From contig NZ_CP029693.1 in NCBI RefSeq assembly GCF_003228315.1, positions 1,364,001 through 1,428,000 on the forward strand: a stretch of DNA of 64,000 nt. Reading direction: 5' to 3'. The position numbers and the translations under genes are program-made. Shown one piece after another: positions 11,716 to 21,466 of this stretch; the first letter of the stretch is position 1, and every line of letters begins with the position of its first letter. The stretch is from Pseudomonas putida. GTDB taxonomy: Bacteria; Pseudomonadota; Gammaproteobacteria; Pseudomonadales; Pseudomonadaceae. Under the pieces are notes generated by a model that ran no database searches, was not told the origin of the DNA, and worked only from the letters and a program-made list of their open reading frames with translations.

Positions 11716-13374
11716 ATGTACGTATACGACGAGTACGATCAGCGGATCATCGAGGACCGCGTCAAGCAGTTCCGTGATCAGACCCGACGCTATCTGGCAG
11801 GCGAGCTGAGTGAAGAAGAATTCCGCCCTCTGCGCCTGCAGAACGGGCTTTATATCCAGCGTTTCGCGCCGATGTTGCGAGTGGCGGTGCCTTACGGCCA
11901 GCTGACTTCGCGCCAGATGCGAATGATGGCCAAGATTGCCCGTGACTACGACAAGGGCTATGCCCACATCAGTACCCGGCAGAACGTGCAGTTCAACTGG
12001 CCGGCAGTGGAAGACATCCCGGACATCCTGGCTGAACTGGCCACCGTGCAGATGCACGCGATCCAGACCAGCGGCAACTGCCTGCGCAACGTCACCACCG
12101 ACCAGTTCGCCGGTGTCGCTGCGGACGAGCTGATCGACCCGCGTCCATGGTGCGAAATCGTTCGTCAATGGACCACTTTCCACCCGGAATTCGCCTACCT
12201 GCCGCGCAAATTCAAGATCGCCGTCAACGGTTCGACCTCCGACCGCGCCGCCATCGAAGTCCACGACATTGGCCTTGAGCCGGTGCACAACGCCGCTGGC
12301 GAACTGGGCTTCCGCGTGCTGGTCGGTGGCGGCCTGGGCCGTACGCCGGTGGTGGGTGCATTCATCAATGAATTCCTGCCGTGGCAAGACCTGTTGAGCT
12401 ACCTCGACGCCATCCTGCGGGTCTACAACCGCTATGGCCGTCGCGACAACAAGTACAAGGCCCGAATCAAGATTCTGGTAAAAGCACTGACCCCTGAAGT
12501 CTTCGCGCAAAAAGTCGATGCGGAAATGGAACACCTGCGCGGTGGCCAGACCACGCTGACCGAAGCCGAAGTGCATCGCGTCGCCAAACACTTCGTCGAC
12601 CCGGACTACAAGGCCCTGGACAATCAGGCTGCCGCCCTGGCCGAACTCGACAAGGAACACCCGGGCTTCGCCCGCTGGCGCAGCCGCAACACCGTGGCGC
12701 ACAAGAAGCCGGGTTATGTGGCCGTGACCCTGTCCCTGAAGCCGACCGGCGTTGCGCCGGGCGACATCACCGACAAGCAGCTCGACGCCGTGGCCGATCT
12801 GGCCGAGCGTTACAGCTACGGTCAATTGCGTACTTCCCACGAGCAGAACATCATCCTGGCCGACGTTGAACAGAGCCAGCTGTTTACTCTGTGGGGCGAG
12901 TTACGCGAGAAAGGTTTCGCCACGCCGAACATCGGCCTGTTGACCGACATCATCTGCTGCCCTGGCGGTGATTTCTGCTCCCTGGCCAACGCCAAGTCGA
13001 TCCCGATCGCCGAATCGATCCAGCGTCGCTTCGACGACCTGGACTATCTGTTCGACATCGGCGAACTGGACCTGAACATTTCCGGTTGCATGAACGCTTG
13101 CGGTCACCACCACGTCGGCCACATCGGCATCCTCGGGGTGGACAAGAAAGGCGAAGAGTTCTACCAGGTATCCCTGGGCGGCAGCGCCAGTCGCGACGCC
13201 AGCCTGGGCAAGATCCTCGGGCCTTCCTTCGCCCAGGACGACATGCCAGACGTGATCTCGAAACTGATCGACGTGTACATCGAACAACGTACCGAAGACG
13301 AGCGCTTCATCGACACTTATCAGCGTATCGGCATCGACCTCTTCAAGGAACGCGTCTATGCAGCGAATCATTAA
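11716..13374 (+). CDS. cysI: CysI-type sulfite reductase, siroheme hemoprotein
   Basis: A 552-residue sirohaem/[4Fe-4S] enzyme reducing sulfite to sulfide in assimilatory sulfur metabolism. The cluster-binding cysteines follow the family pattern C415-x5-C421 (CCPGGDFC) and C458-x3-C462 (GCMNACGHH). Two ferredoxin-like half domains precede each catalytic half. The ATG at 11716 has AGGA upstream; an in-frame extension to 11572 is rejected because it covers the leader. The DUF934 gene overlaps its end by 17 bases. Nitrite/sulfite reductases are alike in sequence, but the DUF934 partner points to sulfite. Confidence 0.92.
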   Translation: MYVYDEYDQRIIEDRVKQFRDQTRRYLAGELSEEEFRPLRLQNGLYIQRFAPMLRVAVPYGQLTSRQMRMMAKIARDYDKGYAHISTRQNVQFNWPAVEDIPDILAELATVQMHAIQTSGNCLRNVTTDQFAGVAADELIDPRPWCEIVRQWTTFHPEFAYLPRKFKIAVNGSTSDRAAIEVHDIGLEPVHNAAGELGFRVLVGGGLGRTPVVGAFINEFLPWQDLLSYLDAILRVYNRYGRRDNKYKARIKILVKALTPEVFAQKVDAEMEHLRGGQTTLTEAEVHRVAKHFVDPDYKALDNQAAALAELDKEHPGFARWRSRNTVAHKKPGYVAVTLSLKPTGVAPGDITDKQLDAVADLAERYSYGQLRTSHEQNIILADVEQSQLFTLWGELREKGFATPNIGLLTDIICCPGGDFCSLANAKSIPIAESIQRRFDDLDYLFDIGELDLNISGCMNACGHHHVGHIGILGVDKKGEEFYQVSLGGSASRDASLGKILGPSFAQDDMPDVISKLIDVYIEQRTEDERFIDTYQRIGIDLFKERVYAANH

Positions 13375-13852
13375 GAACCAAGAAGTCGTCGACGAAACCT
13401 GGCACCTGCTGCCCAAGGATTTCAACATCGACGAGATCAGCAACTGCGACGACCTGATCGTCCCGTTGCAGCTGTGGCGCGAACACGCCCGCATGCTCCA
13501 GGCCCGCGACGGCGGCCTGGGCGTCTGGCTGGACGCCGATGAAGAAGCCGAAGAAATCGGTGAAGACGCCAACAAGTTCCAGGTCATCGCCTTGAACTTC
13601 CCGGCGTTCACCGACGGGCGCAACTACTCCAACGCTCGCCTGCTGCGTGACCGCTATGGTTTCAAGGGTGAATTGCGGGCGATTGGTGATGTGCTGCGCG
13701 ACCAGTTGTTCTACATGCACCGCTGCGGTTTCGATGCCTTTGCCATTCGCGCCGACAAAGACCCGTACGAAGCCCTGGAAGGTCTCAAGGACTTCTCGGT
13801 GACCTATCAGGCCGCCACCGACGAACCGCTGCCGCTGTTCCGTCGCCGTTGA
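13358..13852 (+). CDS. DUF934 protein, sulfite reductase partner
   Basis: A 164-residue soluble protein of the DUF934 family, found almost always directly behind cysI in pseudomonads and thought to assist electron delivery or assembly of sulfite reductase. Visible family landmarks include WLDADEEAEEIGED (about 57-70), FPAFTDGRNYS and ARLLRDRYGFKGELRAIGDV. It overlaps cysI by 17 bases, so translation is probably coupled. Its molecular function is not established. Confidence 0.88.
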   Translation: MQRIIKNQEVVDETWHLLPKDFNIDEISNCDDLIVPLQLWREHARMLQARDGGLGVWLDADEEAEEIGEDANKFQVIALNFPAFTDGRNYSNARLLRDRYGFKGELRAIGDVLRDQLFYMHRCGFDAFAIRADKDPYEALEGLKDFSVTYQAATDEPLPLFRRR

Positions 13853-13861
13853 TCCTGATGC

Positions 13862-13884
13862 CTTGAGCCCCTTGCGGGCTCAAG
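13862..13884. terminator. Hairpin between DUF934 and the LRR gene
   Basis: CTTGAGCCC, five-base loop, GGGCTCAAG, placed between two convergent stop codons. It lacks a strong T tract, so terminator function is likely but unproven. Confidence 0.55.
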
Positions 13885-13896
13885 GCTCATGGCGTG

Positions 13897-16800
13897 TTAC
13901 GACCCCCCTCCTACCACCGGAAACGGCCGCCCCAAGGCTACCCAGTTGTTGTAGAGCTTCGCCCGGTCTTCCAGTGTCGTGAACGCCGCGAACGGGTTGT
14001 CGAAAGCTCCAGCCGGTAATGCCACATCCTGCGTTAATCGCCCCCACAACTCCTGCGAAGCATCGGCGTGCGTCAACAATCGCCAGACCCGTGCCTGAAG
14101 CTCCGGATAATTGACCTGAAAATCCGGGGTGAGCGTCAAAGTGTTCATGGTCCCCAGAAACCGCCCGCCCCGTGGCTTGAGCGCCAGGCGTTGCCAGATC
14201 TGCAGGTGGGCATCGTGTCGTCCTTGATCCATGTCGCGTAGCCAGGCTGCCGGATCGGCATAGTTGTTTCCCGGTGCACTCAACCACAGGTTCAATCCGG
14301 TGTTCTCCCTATGGCTGACGAGCCGTCGCAGCGTGTCTTCGTCCGTTATGGGATTGCCCCACAACAGCACTCGATCCCTGGCGACAGCCTGATTCAGTAC
14401 GGACTGGGGAACGCGATGAATCCGGTTATTGCGCAAGTCCAGCGCATCGAGATACGGCTGATCCATGATTCCGATCGGGCACGACGTGATTTGCGTATCG
14501 TCGAGCCTCAGTACTCGCAACTGACTCATACCGATGACTACAGGGGGAGCACCCAACGGGTTATTGCCAAGATCCAGCGATTGAAGGTTAGTCAATTGAG
14601 CCAACTGGCCGGCCTCGGCGCCTTGAAAGGTCAATTGGGTGGTACGCAGGTTCAACGAGGTGAGGTGTTGTAACTGAGGTATCGCTGGCGGCAAAGCGCT
14701 CACCAGTTGTCCGTTGATGTCGGGCAATCGCAGGTCCGTCTGTTCCAGGTTCAGGGTTCGCAGATTGGGAAAACGTTCCAGAAAGCCATTCAACGTTTCC
14801 CGTTCGAACACGTGGAAGCTTCCGAGGTTCAGCCCCACCACATCATTGAAACGGACATTCAGGTCCGGTAACCGATGAAAGTCCTCGTGGCTCATGTTCA
14901 TCGTGAAACCTGCAACGTGATCTCCTGAATAGTGGCTATTGGGCCTGGGTGAGCGTTTCTCGAAGATCGAAATCAGTTCATCGGCGAGTTCGCCTCTGGT
15001 TTCAAGCTCGTACTCCATCGTGTCTTGCAAGATTTCCACGTTACGCGATGCGATCTCCGCGAAGGTAAGGTCCTCTGTCCCCGGGTCGCCTATTTGCAGG
15101 AAAGGCACGTCCATATCATGGATGTCTTGCGCCACTTGATCGAGCCAGGACTCAAGGTCCGTATGCAACTGCTGCAACTGCTGTCGCAAGTGATCGATGT
15201 GAGCCTGCGCGCCACTTCCTGCACGCTGCAGAATCTCATCGACTTCGTTGCTGGAAAACTCGGGGTAAATGTCCTTGAGCTGCAACCTCATCATTTCTTG
15301 CGTCAAGGCCGCCCCTTCAGGCGTGTCGGGATAGCCTCCGCCTCTAAGCCCCGACGCCTCGAAGGGCAGGCCCGAGTCCATTCTGCCCAGACCGAGCATC
15401 AGCTCTGAACGAAGCAGCGGCCGGTCGCTGACTTTCAGCTTCAGTTCATTGCCAGGACTGCTGGGTATCAACCCCAATGCCGAACGCTCGTCCGCGGACA
15501 GCAAACTGGCGACAGCCTCGTAAATATCTGTGGTCGCAGAGGACTCCGTTGAATGGGTGGCGGGTAGATAGCCCGCGCCAGACCTGATCACGACCCGGCA
15601 ATCAAGCGTATCGAGCGGGCCACTGCGATCCAGCAGCTGCCTTGCGATTGAACTGTCCCGGATCTCGATTCGCAGGCCCTTGGGCCAGCCAGGCAGATTT
15701 TTCAGCGAGTGCAGGGCCAGCGTGTCGGTCTCCGGATTGGAAATCGAGCGCAAGTAAAGACCTTCATAAGCTCGATTGAGACGCACATGTTGCTGGTACT
15801 GGCGAGCCTTGCTATCCAGCTGACTGAATAGTTGCCTTGCTTGCGCAGCGTCCGGTGGAGAGCTGAAGTCGATACCGTAACGATCAAGCATCTGCTCCAC
15901 AGCGGATTTGGGCAGGCCGGGGTATTGCCGTTGGAACAGCTGCACCCATTTGTGCTCGGACTTTTGCAATGCCTGGTACCGGCGATTGAACAACTCGGCG
16001 GGCGTCGCGGATGGATCGCTCAGCCCCGCAACTTCCTGATCGATCCTGAAGCGATCAATCGTGTCCGCAAGCAAGGGAGTCGGAGCCCGTCCGGCTTGCA
16101 TGAGGCGCAGCATGTCATCATCAATGGCACTGACCTTGCCGATCTGTGCCAGCACCTCATCGCTGAACGTCCCCGCCGGAGCGCCGACGCCGCGTAAAAG
16201 CTCGACGCGAGAAGGCAATGGCGACATCGGATGCATGGGCGCTTCAGCATCGACGGCTGGCAGGCTCGACCCGGCCGAGGCTTCGCCCTCTGCATCGGGC
16301 GCCCTGGCCGGTCCCGCCACATCCCCTCCTTCGCCGTGCAGCGACGCGACACCCTCGGCCAACGGCAAGGCATTGAGCAAACCGAATACCGTGCGAGTGA
16401 GGCCTTCGGAACGTTGGTCGGCTGTCTCGCCGTTTACGGCCTGGTTCAGGCCATAACCCGCATCGATCAGGCCAGCCAACACCAGCAAGCCCTCGCCTCC
16501 CGGCACAAACAGCGCCAAGGGGCCGAACTGGTTCACCCACTGCACAATCGGCTCGATGACCGCACTCAGATTGTCGCGGTTGACCTGCGCATCATCGCGG
16601 ATGGTTTCGACGCTGGCCTGGGCAGCGCGCTTCATCGTCAGTACCAACTGCGCAAAGGGATCGGTTGTTGCCGAGGCAAGCTCGAAGCCGATGTAATCGT
16701 CGGGATCCCAGTAGCCGTCGTTGTTGAAAAATCCCGCTTCGGCGGTCAGCCAATGTTCCCCGGGATAAACCGCCATGCCCTCCAGCGCGGTGAGGACACC

Positions 16801-17811
16801 GGCGTGAAAGGTCCCGTCATGTCGATCTTCATCGGCGAAGTGAGCCGCCAGCGCCTGTTTGGTTTCAGGCCTCTTCCCCTGCTCGACCATCCACTGGCGC
16901 AGCCGTTTGGTATCGGGAAAGTCATGCAATGGCGAGGAGTTGCCGGGGATGTACAACAAGACCCTGCCGCTGGCACGGTCGCGAAAGCACCAGATGTCTG
17001 TCGCGGTGTATCGATAGAGCTTCAACCGACTCGCCTCGATGCTTGAGGGAATCCGCGTCGGCGCTTGCAACTGCTGCATCGTCAGCGTTTCCCATGCCTG
17101 ATCGCGGGGCAATCCGGCCGCTTGCATGGCCAGTTCGAAGCCCTGTCGGGACAAAACGTTTTCCTGGCGCTGCAACCATGCCGACATGACAAAAGCGGCT
17201 TTGGTCGATGTTCTCAGGGGATAGGGTCTGGCATCCGTTATCGCTTGATCAGAGGGCCAGGCCTTGTCGACATAGGCCTGATACTTGTCCTTGAAAAACA
17301 GTGTCCAGACCCATTTTTTGTAGTCCGCCGGCCTGAGGTTGATCTGAGTTTGCGGTCCATAGACCTGCGGTTGCGTGGACAGATAGATGCCTTCATACGT
17401 CTTGTGATTGCCGCTACCGCGGTCGGCGAACTCATCGACATGGCTGACGATGCGAACAGGGGGCCCGACGTCCGGCGGCGTATACAAGCCGAAGGCGGTT
17501 TCACCGAAGCGCCCGTCGCCAACGGTCTGGTAATTGGAAAGCAGCGTTTCGACCAGTGTTCGTGAACTCGCCACCTGCCCCTGGTGCACCCCGTTTTGTG
17601 CGGGATGACCCCGGTAGTCGTAATCGAGGGTGACCAGCAAGGCGGTCTGCGGATCAATGCCCGCGCCCCACTTTTGCTTGATCAGCTGTTCGCCAAATTG
17701 ACCGGGGCTTTGTGGAAGGGCAGTGTCCACGACGGCTTTGAGCTCGTCGCGCAGGGGTAAAGGCGCTGCAGGATCCTGCGGGGAAACCGGGTCGTGTGAA
17801 GGTGTGCTCAT
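13897..17811 (-). CDS. DUF6543-LRR effector-like protein with degenerate NEL-like end
   Basis: A 1304-residue protein without a signal peptide. The N-terminal two-thirds resembles the DUF6543 dermonecrotic-toxin-like domain seen in large Pseudomonas LRR proteins. A hydrophobic stretch (about 440-470) is followed by a linker, then about five leucine-rich repeats (about 1010-1160). The last 138 residues resemble the start of a NEL E3 ubiquitin ligase domain, but where active members have a Cys-x-Asp this protein has F1270-D1271 and it ends about 35 residues later. The ATG at 17811 has AAGGAA upstream. A single gene, divergently placed relative to no obvious partner. Effector role is inferred. 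Confidence 0.75.
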   Translation of the reverse strand: MSTPSHDPVSPQDPAAPLPLRDELKAVVDTALPQSPGQFGEQLIKQKWGAGIDPQTALLVTLDYDYRGHPAQNGVHQGQVASSRTLVETLLSNYQTVGDGRFGETAFGLYTPPDVGPPVRIVSHVDEFADRGSGNHKTYEGIYLSTQPQVYGPQTQINLRPADYKKWVWTLFFKDKYQAYVDKAWPSDQAITDARPYPLRTSTKAAFVMSAWLQRQENVLSRQGFELAMQAAGLPRDQAWETLTMQQLQAPTRIPSSIEASRLKLYRYTATDIWCFRDRASGRVLLYIPGNSSPLHDFPDTKRLRQWMVEQGKRPETKQALAAHFADEDRHDGTFHAGVLTALEGMAVYPGEHWLTAEAGFFNNDGYWDPDDYIGFELASATTDPFAQLVLTMKRAAQASVETIRDDAQVNRDNLSAVIEPIVQWVNQFGPLALFVPGGEGLLVLAGLIDAGYGLNQAVNGETADQRSEGLTRTVFGLLNALPLAEGVASLHGEGGDVAGPARAPDAEGEASAGSSLPAVDAEAPMHPMSPLPSRVELLRGVGAPAGTFSDEVLAQIGKVSAIDDDMLRLMQAGRAPTPLLADTIDRFRIDQEVAGLSDPSATPAELFNRRYQALQKSEHKWVQLFQRQYPGLPKSAVEQMLDRYGIDFSSPPDAAQARQLFSQLDSKARQYQQHVRLNRAYEGLYLRSISNPETDTLALHSLKNLPGWPKGLRIEIRDSSIARQLLDRSGPLDTLDCRVVIRSGAGYLPATHSTESSATTDIYEAVASLLSADERSALGLIPSSPGNELKLKVSDRPLLRSELMLGLGRMDSGLPFEASGLRGGGYPDTPEGAALTQEMMRLQLKDIYPEFSSNEVDEILQRAGSGAQAHIDHLRQQLQQLHTDLESWLDQVAQDIHDMDVPFLQIGDPGTEDLTFAEIASRNVEILQDTMEYELETRGELADELISIFEKRSPRPNSHYSGDHVAGFTMNMSHEDFHRLPDLNVRFNDVVGLNLGSFHVFERETLNGFLERFPNLRTLNLEQTDLRLPDINGQLVSALPPAIPQLQHLTSLNLRTTQLTFQGAEAGQLAQLTNLQSLDLGNNPLGAPPVVIGMSQLRVLRLDDTQITSCPIGIMDQPYLDALDLRNNRIHRVPQSVLNQAVARDRVLLWGNPITDEDTLRRLVSHRENTGLNLWLSAPGNNYADPAAWLRDMDQGRHDAHLQIWQRLALKPRGGRFLGTMNTLTLTPDFQVNYPELQARVWRLLTHADASQELWGRLTQDVALPAGAFDNPFAAFTTLEDRAKLYNNWVALGRPFPVVGGGS

Positions 17812-17944
17812 GGTGCATTCCTTTGCAATCAATGGAGGAATGTCACCCTATCCAGTGCGGACTTTGCGAAACATCGGAGTGATCGCCAGCAGTGCCTGGA
17901 AAGTTCGCTGCTGCCGAGTGGAAACTGGATGGCTGATAAAAGCA

Positions 17945-17975
17945 CCTGTGGGAGCGAGCCTGCTCGCTCCCACAG
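17945..17975. repeat. Single compact REP hairpin
   Basis: CTGTGGGAGCGAG, four-base loop, then the perfect complement. It is a condensed form of the REP pair lacking the central spacer, five bases before the sohB stop, and may double as a terminator. Confidence 0.7.
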
Positions 17976-17980
17976 AGATG

Positions 17981-19003
17981 TCACCAGAAACGCTGCTGGG
18001 TCAACCGGCTCCACCAACTCAGCAAAACGCGATCCACCGAGCCACTGGCCGCCATGCCGATGCGCTCCGGCAGGCTTTTGCGTTCGGCGTAGTGCAGGTG
18101 ATAGAGCTCCGATTGCTTGGCGCGCTCAGCCAGGTATTCGTCGCTGGTCTTGAGTTCGTCCACCAGTTGTTTGTCCAGCGCGGCCACACCAAGCCAGATT
18201 TCGCCGGTGGCCACTTCATCGATGGCCAGCTGCGGGCGATAGCGGGAAACGAAGTTCTTGAACAACTGGTGAGTGATGTCCAGGTCTTCCTGGAACTTCT
18301 CACGGCCCTTCTCGGTGTTTTCACCAAACACCGTCAGGGTGCGTTTGTATTCGCCGGCGGTCAGTACTTCGAAGTCGATGTCGTGTTTTTTCAGCAGGCG
18401 ATTGACGTTGGGCAACTGCGCGACCACGCCGATCGAACCGAGGATGGCGAACGGTGCGCTGATGATCTTCTGACCGATGCACGCCATCATGTAGCCGCCG
18501 CTGGCCGCCACCTTGTCGATACACACGGTCAGCGGCACGCCGGCTTCACGGATGCGCGCCAGCTGCGAAGACGCCAGGCCGTAGCTGTGCACCATGCCGC
18601 CGCCGCTTTCCAGACGCAGGACCACTTCATCCTTGGGCGTGGCCAGCGTCAGCAGCGCGGTGATTTCATGACGCAGGCTTTCGGTGGCCGAGGCCTTGAT
18701 GTCGCCGTTGAAGTCCAGCACGAACACCCGTGGCTTGGCCTCGGGCTTTTTCTTCTGCTTCTTCTCGGTCTTGACCTGGGATTTTCGCAAGGCCTTGAGC
18801 TGGTCCTTGTCGAGCAAGGTCTGCTCCAGGCGCTCACGCAGCCCTTTGTAGAAATCATTGAGTTTGCTGACCTGCAACTGGCCGGCGGTCTTGCGTCGAC
18901 CTTTGCTGCGCAAGGCCGCAAAGCTGGCCAGGACCACCAGAATGGCGATCACCAGGGTCACGGTCTTGGCCAGAAAAACAGCGTATTCGGACAAAAAATC
19001 CAC
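17981..19003 (-). CDS. sohB: SohB-type membrane peptidase (S49)
   Basis: A 340-residue serine protease of family S49, anchored by one N-terminal transmembrane helix (about 10-31) followed by a Lys/Glu-rich coiled linker. The Ser-Lys dyad is visible: S168 in VAASGGYMMA and K220 in TAGEYKRTL. SohB is a periplasm-facing signal-peptide-peptidase relative involved in membrane protein quality control. I choose GTG at 19003 because GAGGAG lies seven bases before it; the longer open frame to 19126 has no ribosome site and adds no domain. It is divergent from the histidine phosphatase gene. Confidence 0.9.
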   Translation of the reverse strand: MDFLSEYAVFLAKTVTLVIAILVVLASFAALRSKGRRKTAGQLQVSKLNDFYKGLRERLEQTLLDKDQLKALRKSQVKTEKKQKKKPEAKPRVFVLDFNGDIKASATESLRHEITALLTLATPKDEVVLRLESGGGMVHSYGLASSQLARIREAGVPLTVCIDKVAASGGYMMACIGQKIISAPFAILGSIGVVAQLPNVNRLLKKHDIDFEVLTAGEYKRTLTVFGENTEKGREKFQEDLDITHQLFKNFVSRYRPQLAIDEVATGEIWLGVAALDKQLVDELKTSDEYLAERAKQSELYHLHYAERKSLPERIGMAASGSVDRVLLSWWSRLTQQRFW

Positions 19004-19204
19004 ACAGGACTCCTCAAGCGATGCGCGACGTGAAGCGCGCGGGATACCTCCAGCATACCCATGCGTCGGCGTTGCGACCAGTCGTGAAACCTTCACCGAC
19101 GGGCCTGTAACGGGCATTTCAAACAAGCGTATGTTTTTTCATTGACAGCTCACCGCCATCCTCATAACCTCGCCAAACCTTCAACGTACCGGGACGACGC
19201 GGAC

Positions 19205-19915
19205 GTGGGCAGCATCTACTTGATTCGACATGGCCAGGCCTCCTTCGGTGCGGACGACTACGACGTCCTCTCCCCGACCGGTATTCGCCAGGCAGAAATC
19301 CTTGGCCAGCACCTGGCCGAACTCGGTATCAGCTTCGATCGCTGCCTGGCGGGCGACTTGCGTCGCCAGCAACACACCGCCACCAGCGCCCTGGAACAAT
19401 TCGCTGCCGTGGGCCTGCCGGTGCCGATCCTGGAAACCGACTCCGCCTTCAATGAATTCGACGCCGACGCGGTGATTCGCGCACTGCTTCCCGCGATGCT
19501 GCCCGATGAGCCGCACGCCCTGGACATCCTGCGCAACGCCGCGCAAAACCGCGCCGAGTTCCAGCGCATCTTTGCCCTGATCATCGAACGCTGGCTGGCC
19601 GGCACCTACGACACGCCGGAGCTGGAAAGCTGGCTGGGCTTTGTCGAACGGGTCCGCGGCGGATTGAACAGGATTCTCGAACAGGCCGACAACACCCAGA
19701 AAATCGCGGTGTTCACCTCCGGCGGCACCATCACCGCCCTGCTCCACCTCATTACTCAGATGCCTGCCAAACAGGCCTTTGAACTGAACTGGCAAATCGT
19801 TAACACCTCGCTCAACCACCTGAAATTTCGTGGCCGCGAGGTGGCCCTGGCTTCTTTCAACGGTCATGCGCACCTGCAACTGTTGAAAGCCCCGGAACTC
19901 ATCACCTTCCGCTGA
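19205..19915 (+). CDS. Histidine phosphatase family protein
   Basis: A 236-residue branch-1 histidine phosphatase (phosphoglycerate mutase-like). The catalytic RHGQ is at the N-terminus (YLIRHGQASFG), with FNEFD and a TSGGTITALL motif further on that are typical of the bacterial subgroup; the substrate is unknown. The GTG at 19205 gives the family's usual N-terminus directly before the catalytic motif; the upstream TTG at 19142 would add 21 residues of no family character. The ribosome site is weak. The SCP2 gene follows 78 bases later on the same strand. Confidence 0.85.
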   Translation: MGSIYLIRHGQASFGADDYDVLSPTGIRQAEILGQHLAELGISFDRCLAGDLRRQQHTATSALEQFAAVGLPVPILETDSAFNEFDADAVIRALLPAMLPDEPHALDILRNAAQNRAEFQRIFALIIERWLAGTYDTPELESWLGFVERVRGGLNRILEQADNTQKIAVFTSGGTITALLHLITQMPAKQAFELNWQIVNTSLNHLKFRGREVALASFNGHAHLQLLKAPELITFR

Positions 19916-19993
19916 GTCCGGACTATTGTGACCCTGGCTGTACTCACCCAGCTGTTATTACCCTGCTCCAATTACCAAAAAAAGGATCAAACC

Positions 19994-20308
19994 ATGACCT
20001 CCGTAGCTGATGCCGTACAAGCAATGAAAGCCAAGTTCAACCCAGCCGCTGCTGCCGGTCTGGACCTGGTCTTCGGTTTCCGCATCGACGAGACCAAGCA
20101 CTTCTCCCTGGTCGTCAAGGACAGCACCTGCGAGCTGAAAGAAGGCGAGAACCCGGACGCCCAGGTGACCCTGGTGATGGACGGCGAAACCCTGGAAGGC
20201 ATCGTCAGCGGCGAAACCGACGGCATGCAGGCATTCATGGGCGGCAAACTGCGCGCTGAAGGCGACATGATGCTGGCAATGAAACTGTCCGAGCTGTTCC
20301 CGGCCTAA
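19994..20308 (+). CDS. SCP2 sterol-binding domain protein
   Basis: A 104-residue protein that is just one SCP2 lipid-binding domain (opening TSVADAVQAMKAKFNPAAAA; MDGETLEGIVSGETDGMQAF in the middle; GDMMLAMKLSELF at the end). Such small cytosolic proteins bind hydrophobic ligands, possibly fatty acyl derivatives; in pseudomonads the physiological ligand is unknown. The ATG at 19994 has AAGGA eight bases upstream. A strong terminator follows. Confidence 0.9.
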   Translation: MTSVADAVQAMKAKFNPAAAAGLDLVFGFRIDETKHFSLVVKDSTCELKEGENPDAQVTLVMDGETLEGIVSGETDGMQAFMGGKLRAEGDMMLAMKLSELFPA

Positions 20309-20331
20309 GAGAAGCCTCTCTGGCTATACAC

Positions 20332-20357
20332 GAAACCCGCCCTTGTGGCGGGTTTTG
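20332..20357 (+). terminator. Rho-independent terminator after SCP2 gene
   Basis: AACCCGCC, five-base loop, GGCGGGTT followed by TT. It lies 25 bases after the stop codon. Confidence 0.85.
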
Positions 20358-20361
20358 TCAT

Positions 20362-20462
20362 TGTAGGAGCGAGCCTGCTTGCGATGGACTCAAGGGCACC
20401 GCGTTTAGCCAATCAACACGCGTCATCGTTAACGTCCATCGCGAGCAGGCTCGCTCCTACAG
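20362..20462. repeat. REP pair (GAGC core)
   Basis: Facing copies of the GTAGGAGCGAGCCTGCTTGCG repeat and its complement, about 45 bases apart. Confidence 0.85.
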
Positions 20463-20496
20463 GTACAATGCCACCACTCCCCACACCGGCCACCCC

Positions 20497-21360
20497 ATGG
20501 ACATCGACCTCGCCCGCACCTTCCTGGAAATCGTCCGCCACGGCAGCCTGGCCGCAGCCGCCGAGAAGCTCCACGTCACCCAGACCGCGATCACCGCACG
20601 GGTGCAGAAACTCGAAAGCCAACTGGGCAGCACGCTGTTTGTGCGCAATCGCGCCGGTGCGCGCCTGACGCCCAATGGCGAAGCTTTCGTGGTGTATGCC
20701 AATCAACTGGTGGAAACCTGGGAAGCCGCGCGCCGGGATCTGCCGCTGCCCGAGGGCTATCACGATGTGTTGCACATCGGTGGCGAAGTCAGCCTGTGCA
20801 ACCCGTTGATGCTCAGTTGGGCGGCGGAACTGCGGGAAAAGATTCCCAGCCATGCCCTGCGCATGGAAATTCGCGACGGCGAAAACCTGCTGCGGCAACT
20901 GGAACTGGGGGTGCTCGATGCAGCCCTGGTCTATCAGCCCGAATACTGGCCGCGCCTGCAGGTCGAACAGGTACTGGAAGAGAAGCTGGTCCTGGTGCGC
21001 CTGCCCGGGCGGGCCGACCCATACGTGTACATCGATTGGGGCCAGGATTTCCGTCGGCAACACGACGCCGCGCTGCCTGAGAAGGCCAAGGCGCCGCTGA
21101 GCTTCAACCTCGGTCCTCTGGGCTTGCAATACATTCTGGAAAATGGCGGCAGCGGCTACTTCCGCACCCGCGTCGTGCAGAGCTATCTGGAAAGCGGCGT
21201 GCTGGAACAAGTGCCCAAGGCTCCGGAATTCAACTATCCGACCTACCTGGTCTACTCCCGTGACCGCGACTCGCCCATCCTGCAACAGGCCTTCGACCTG
21301 CTGCGCGAAGTCATCCGCACCGATGATGACTGGTCGCAACGCTGGGACCCGTTGTCCTGA
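20497..21360 (+). CDS. LysR-family transcriptional regulator
   Basis: A 287-residue DNA-binding regulator with the N-terminal winged helix-turn-helix (LARTFLEIVRHGSLAAAAEKL, LFVRNRAGARLTPNGEA) and a LysR substrate-binding domain starting near residue 90. No clear ribosome site precedes the ATG, but the start matches the family. It is transcribed in the same direction as the hydroxylase/lactonase pair, 106 bases upstream, rather than divergently, so control of that pair is possible but not shown. Ligand unknown. Confidence 0.9.
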   Translation: MDIDLARTFLEIVRHGSLAAAAEKLHVTQTAITARVQKLESQLGSTLFVRNRAGARLTPNGEAFVVYANQLVETWEAARRDLPLPEGYHDVLHIGGEVSLCNPLMLSWAAELREKIPSHALRMEIRDGENLLRQLELGVLDAALVYQPEYWPRLQVEQVLEEKLVLVRLPGRADPYVYIDWGQDFRRQHDAALPEKAKAPLSFNLGPLGLQYILENGGSGYFRTRVVQSYLESGVLEQVPKAPEFNYPTYLVYSRDRDSPILQQAFDLLREVIRTDDDWSQRWDPLS

Positions 21361-21466
21361 GTCCGGTTTACACCGGATGATGGCACTTGTGTCATCTTGG
21401 TTCGGCCAGCCAGTGCACCGGGATCGACTAATCTGCTGGGAATAACAATAACGACAGGTGATTGCA

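Noticed and set aside
17812..17832. Upstream ATG adding seven residues to the LRR protein
   Set aside because: The AAGGAA ribosome site lies between the two ATGs and serves the downstream one.
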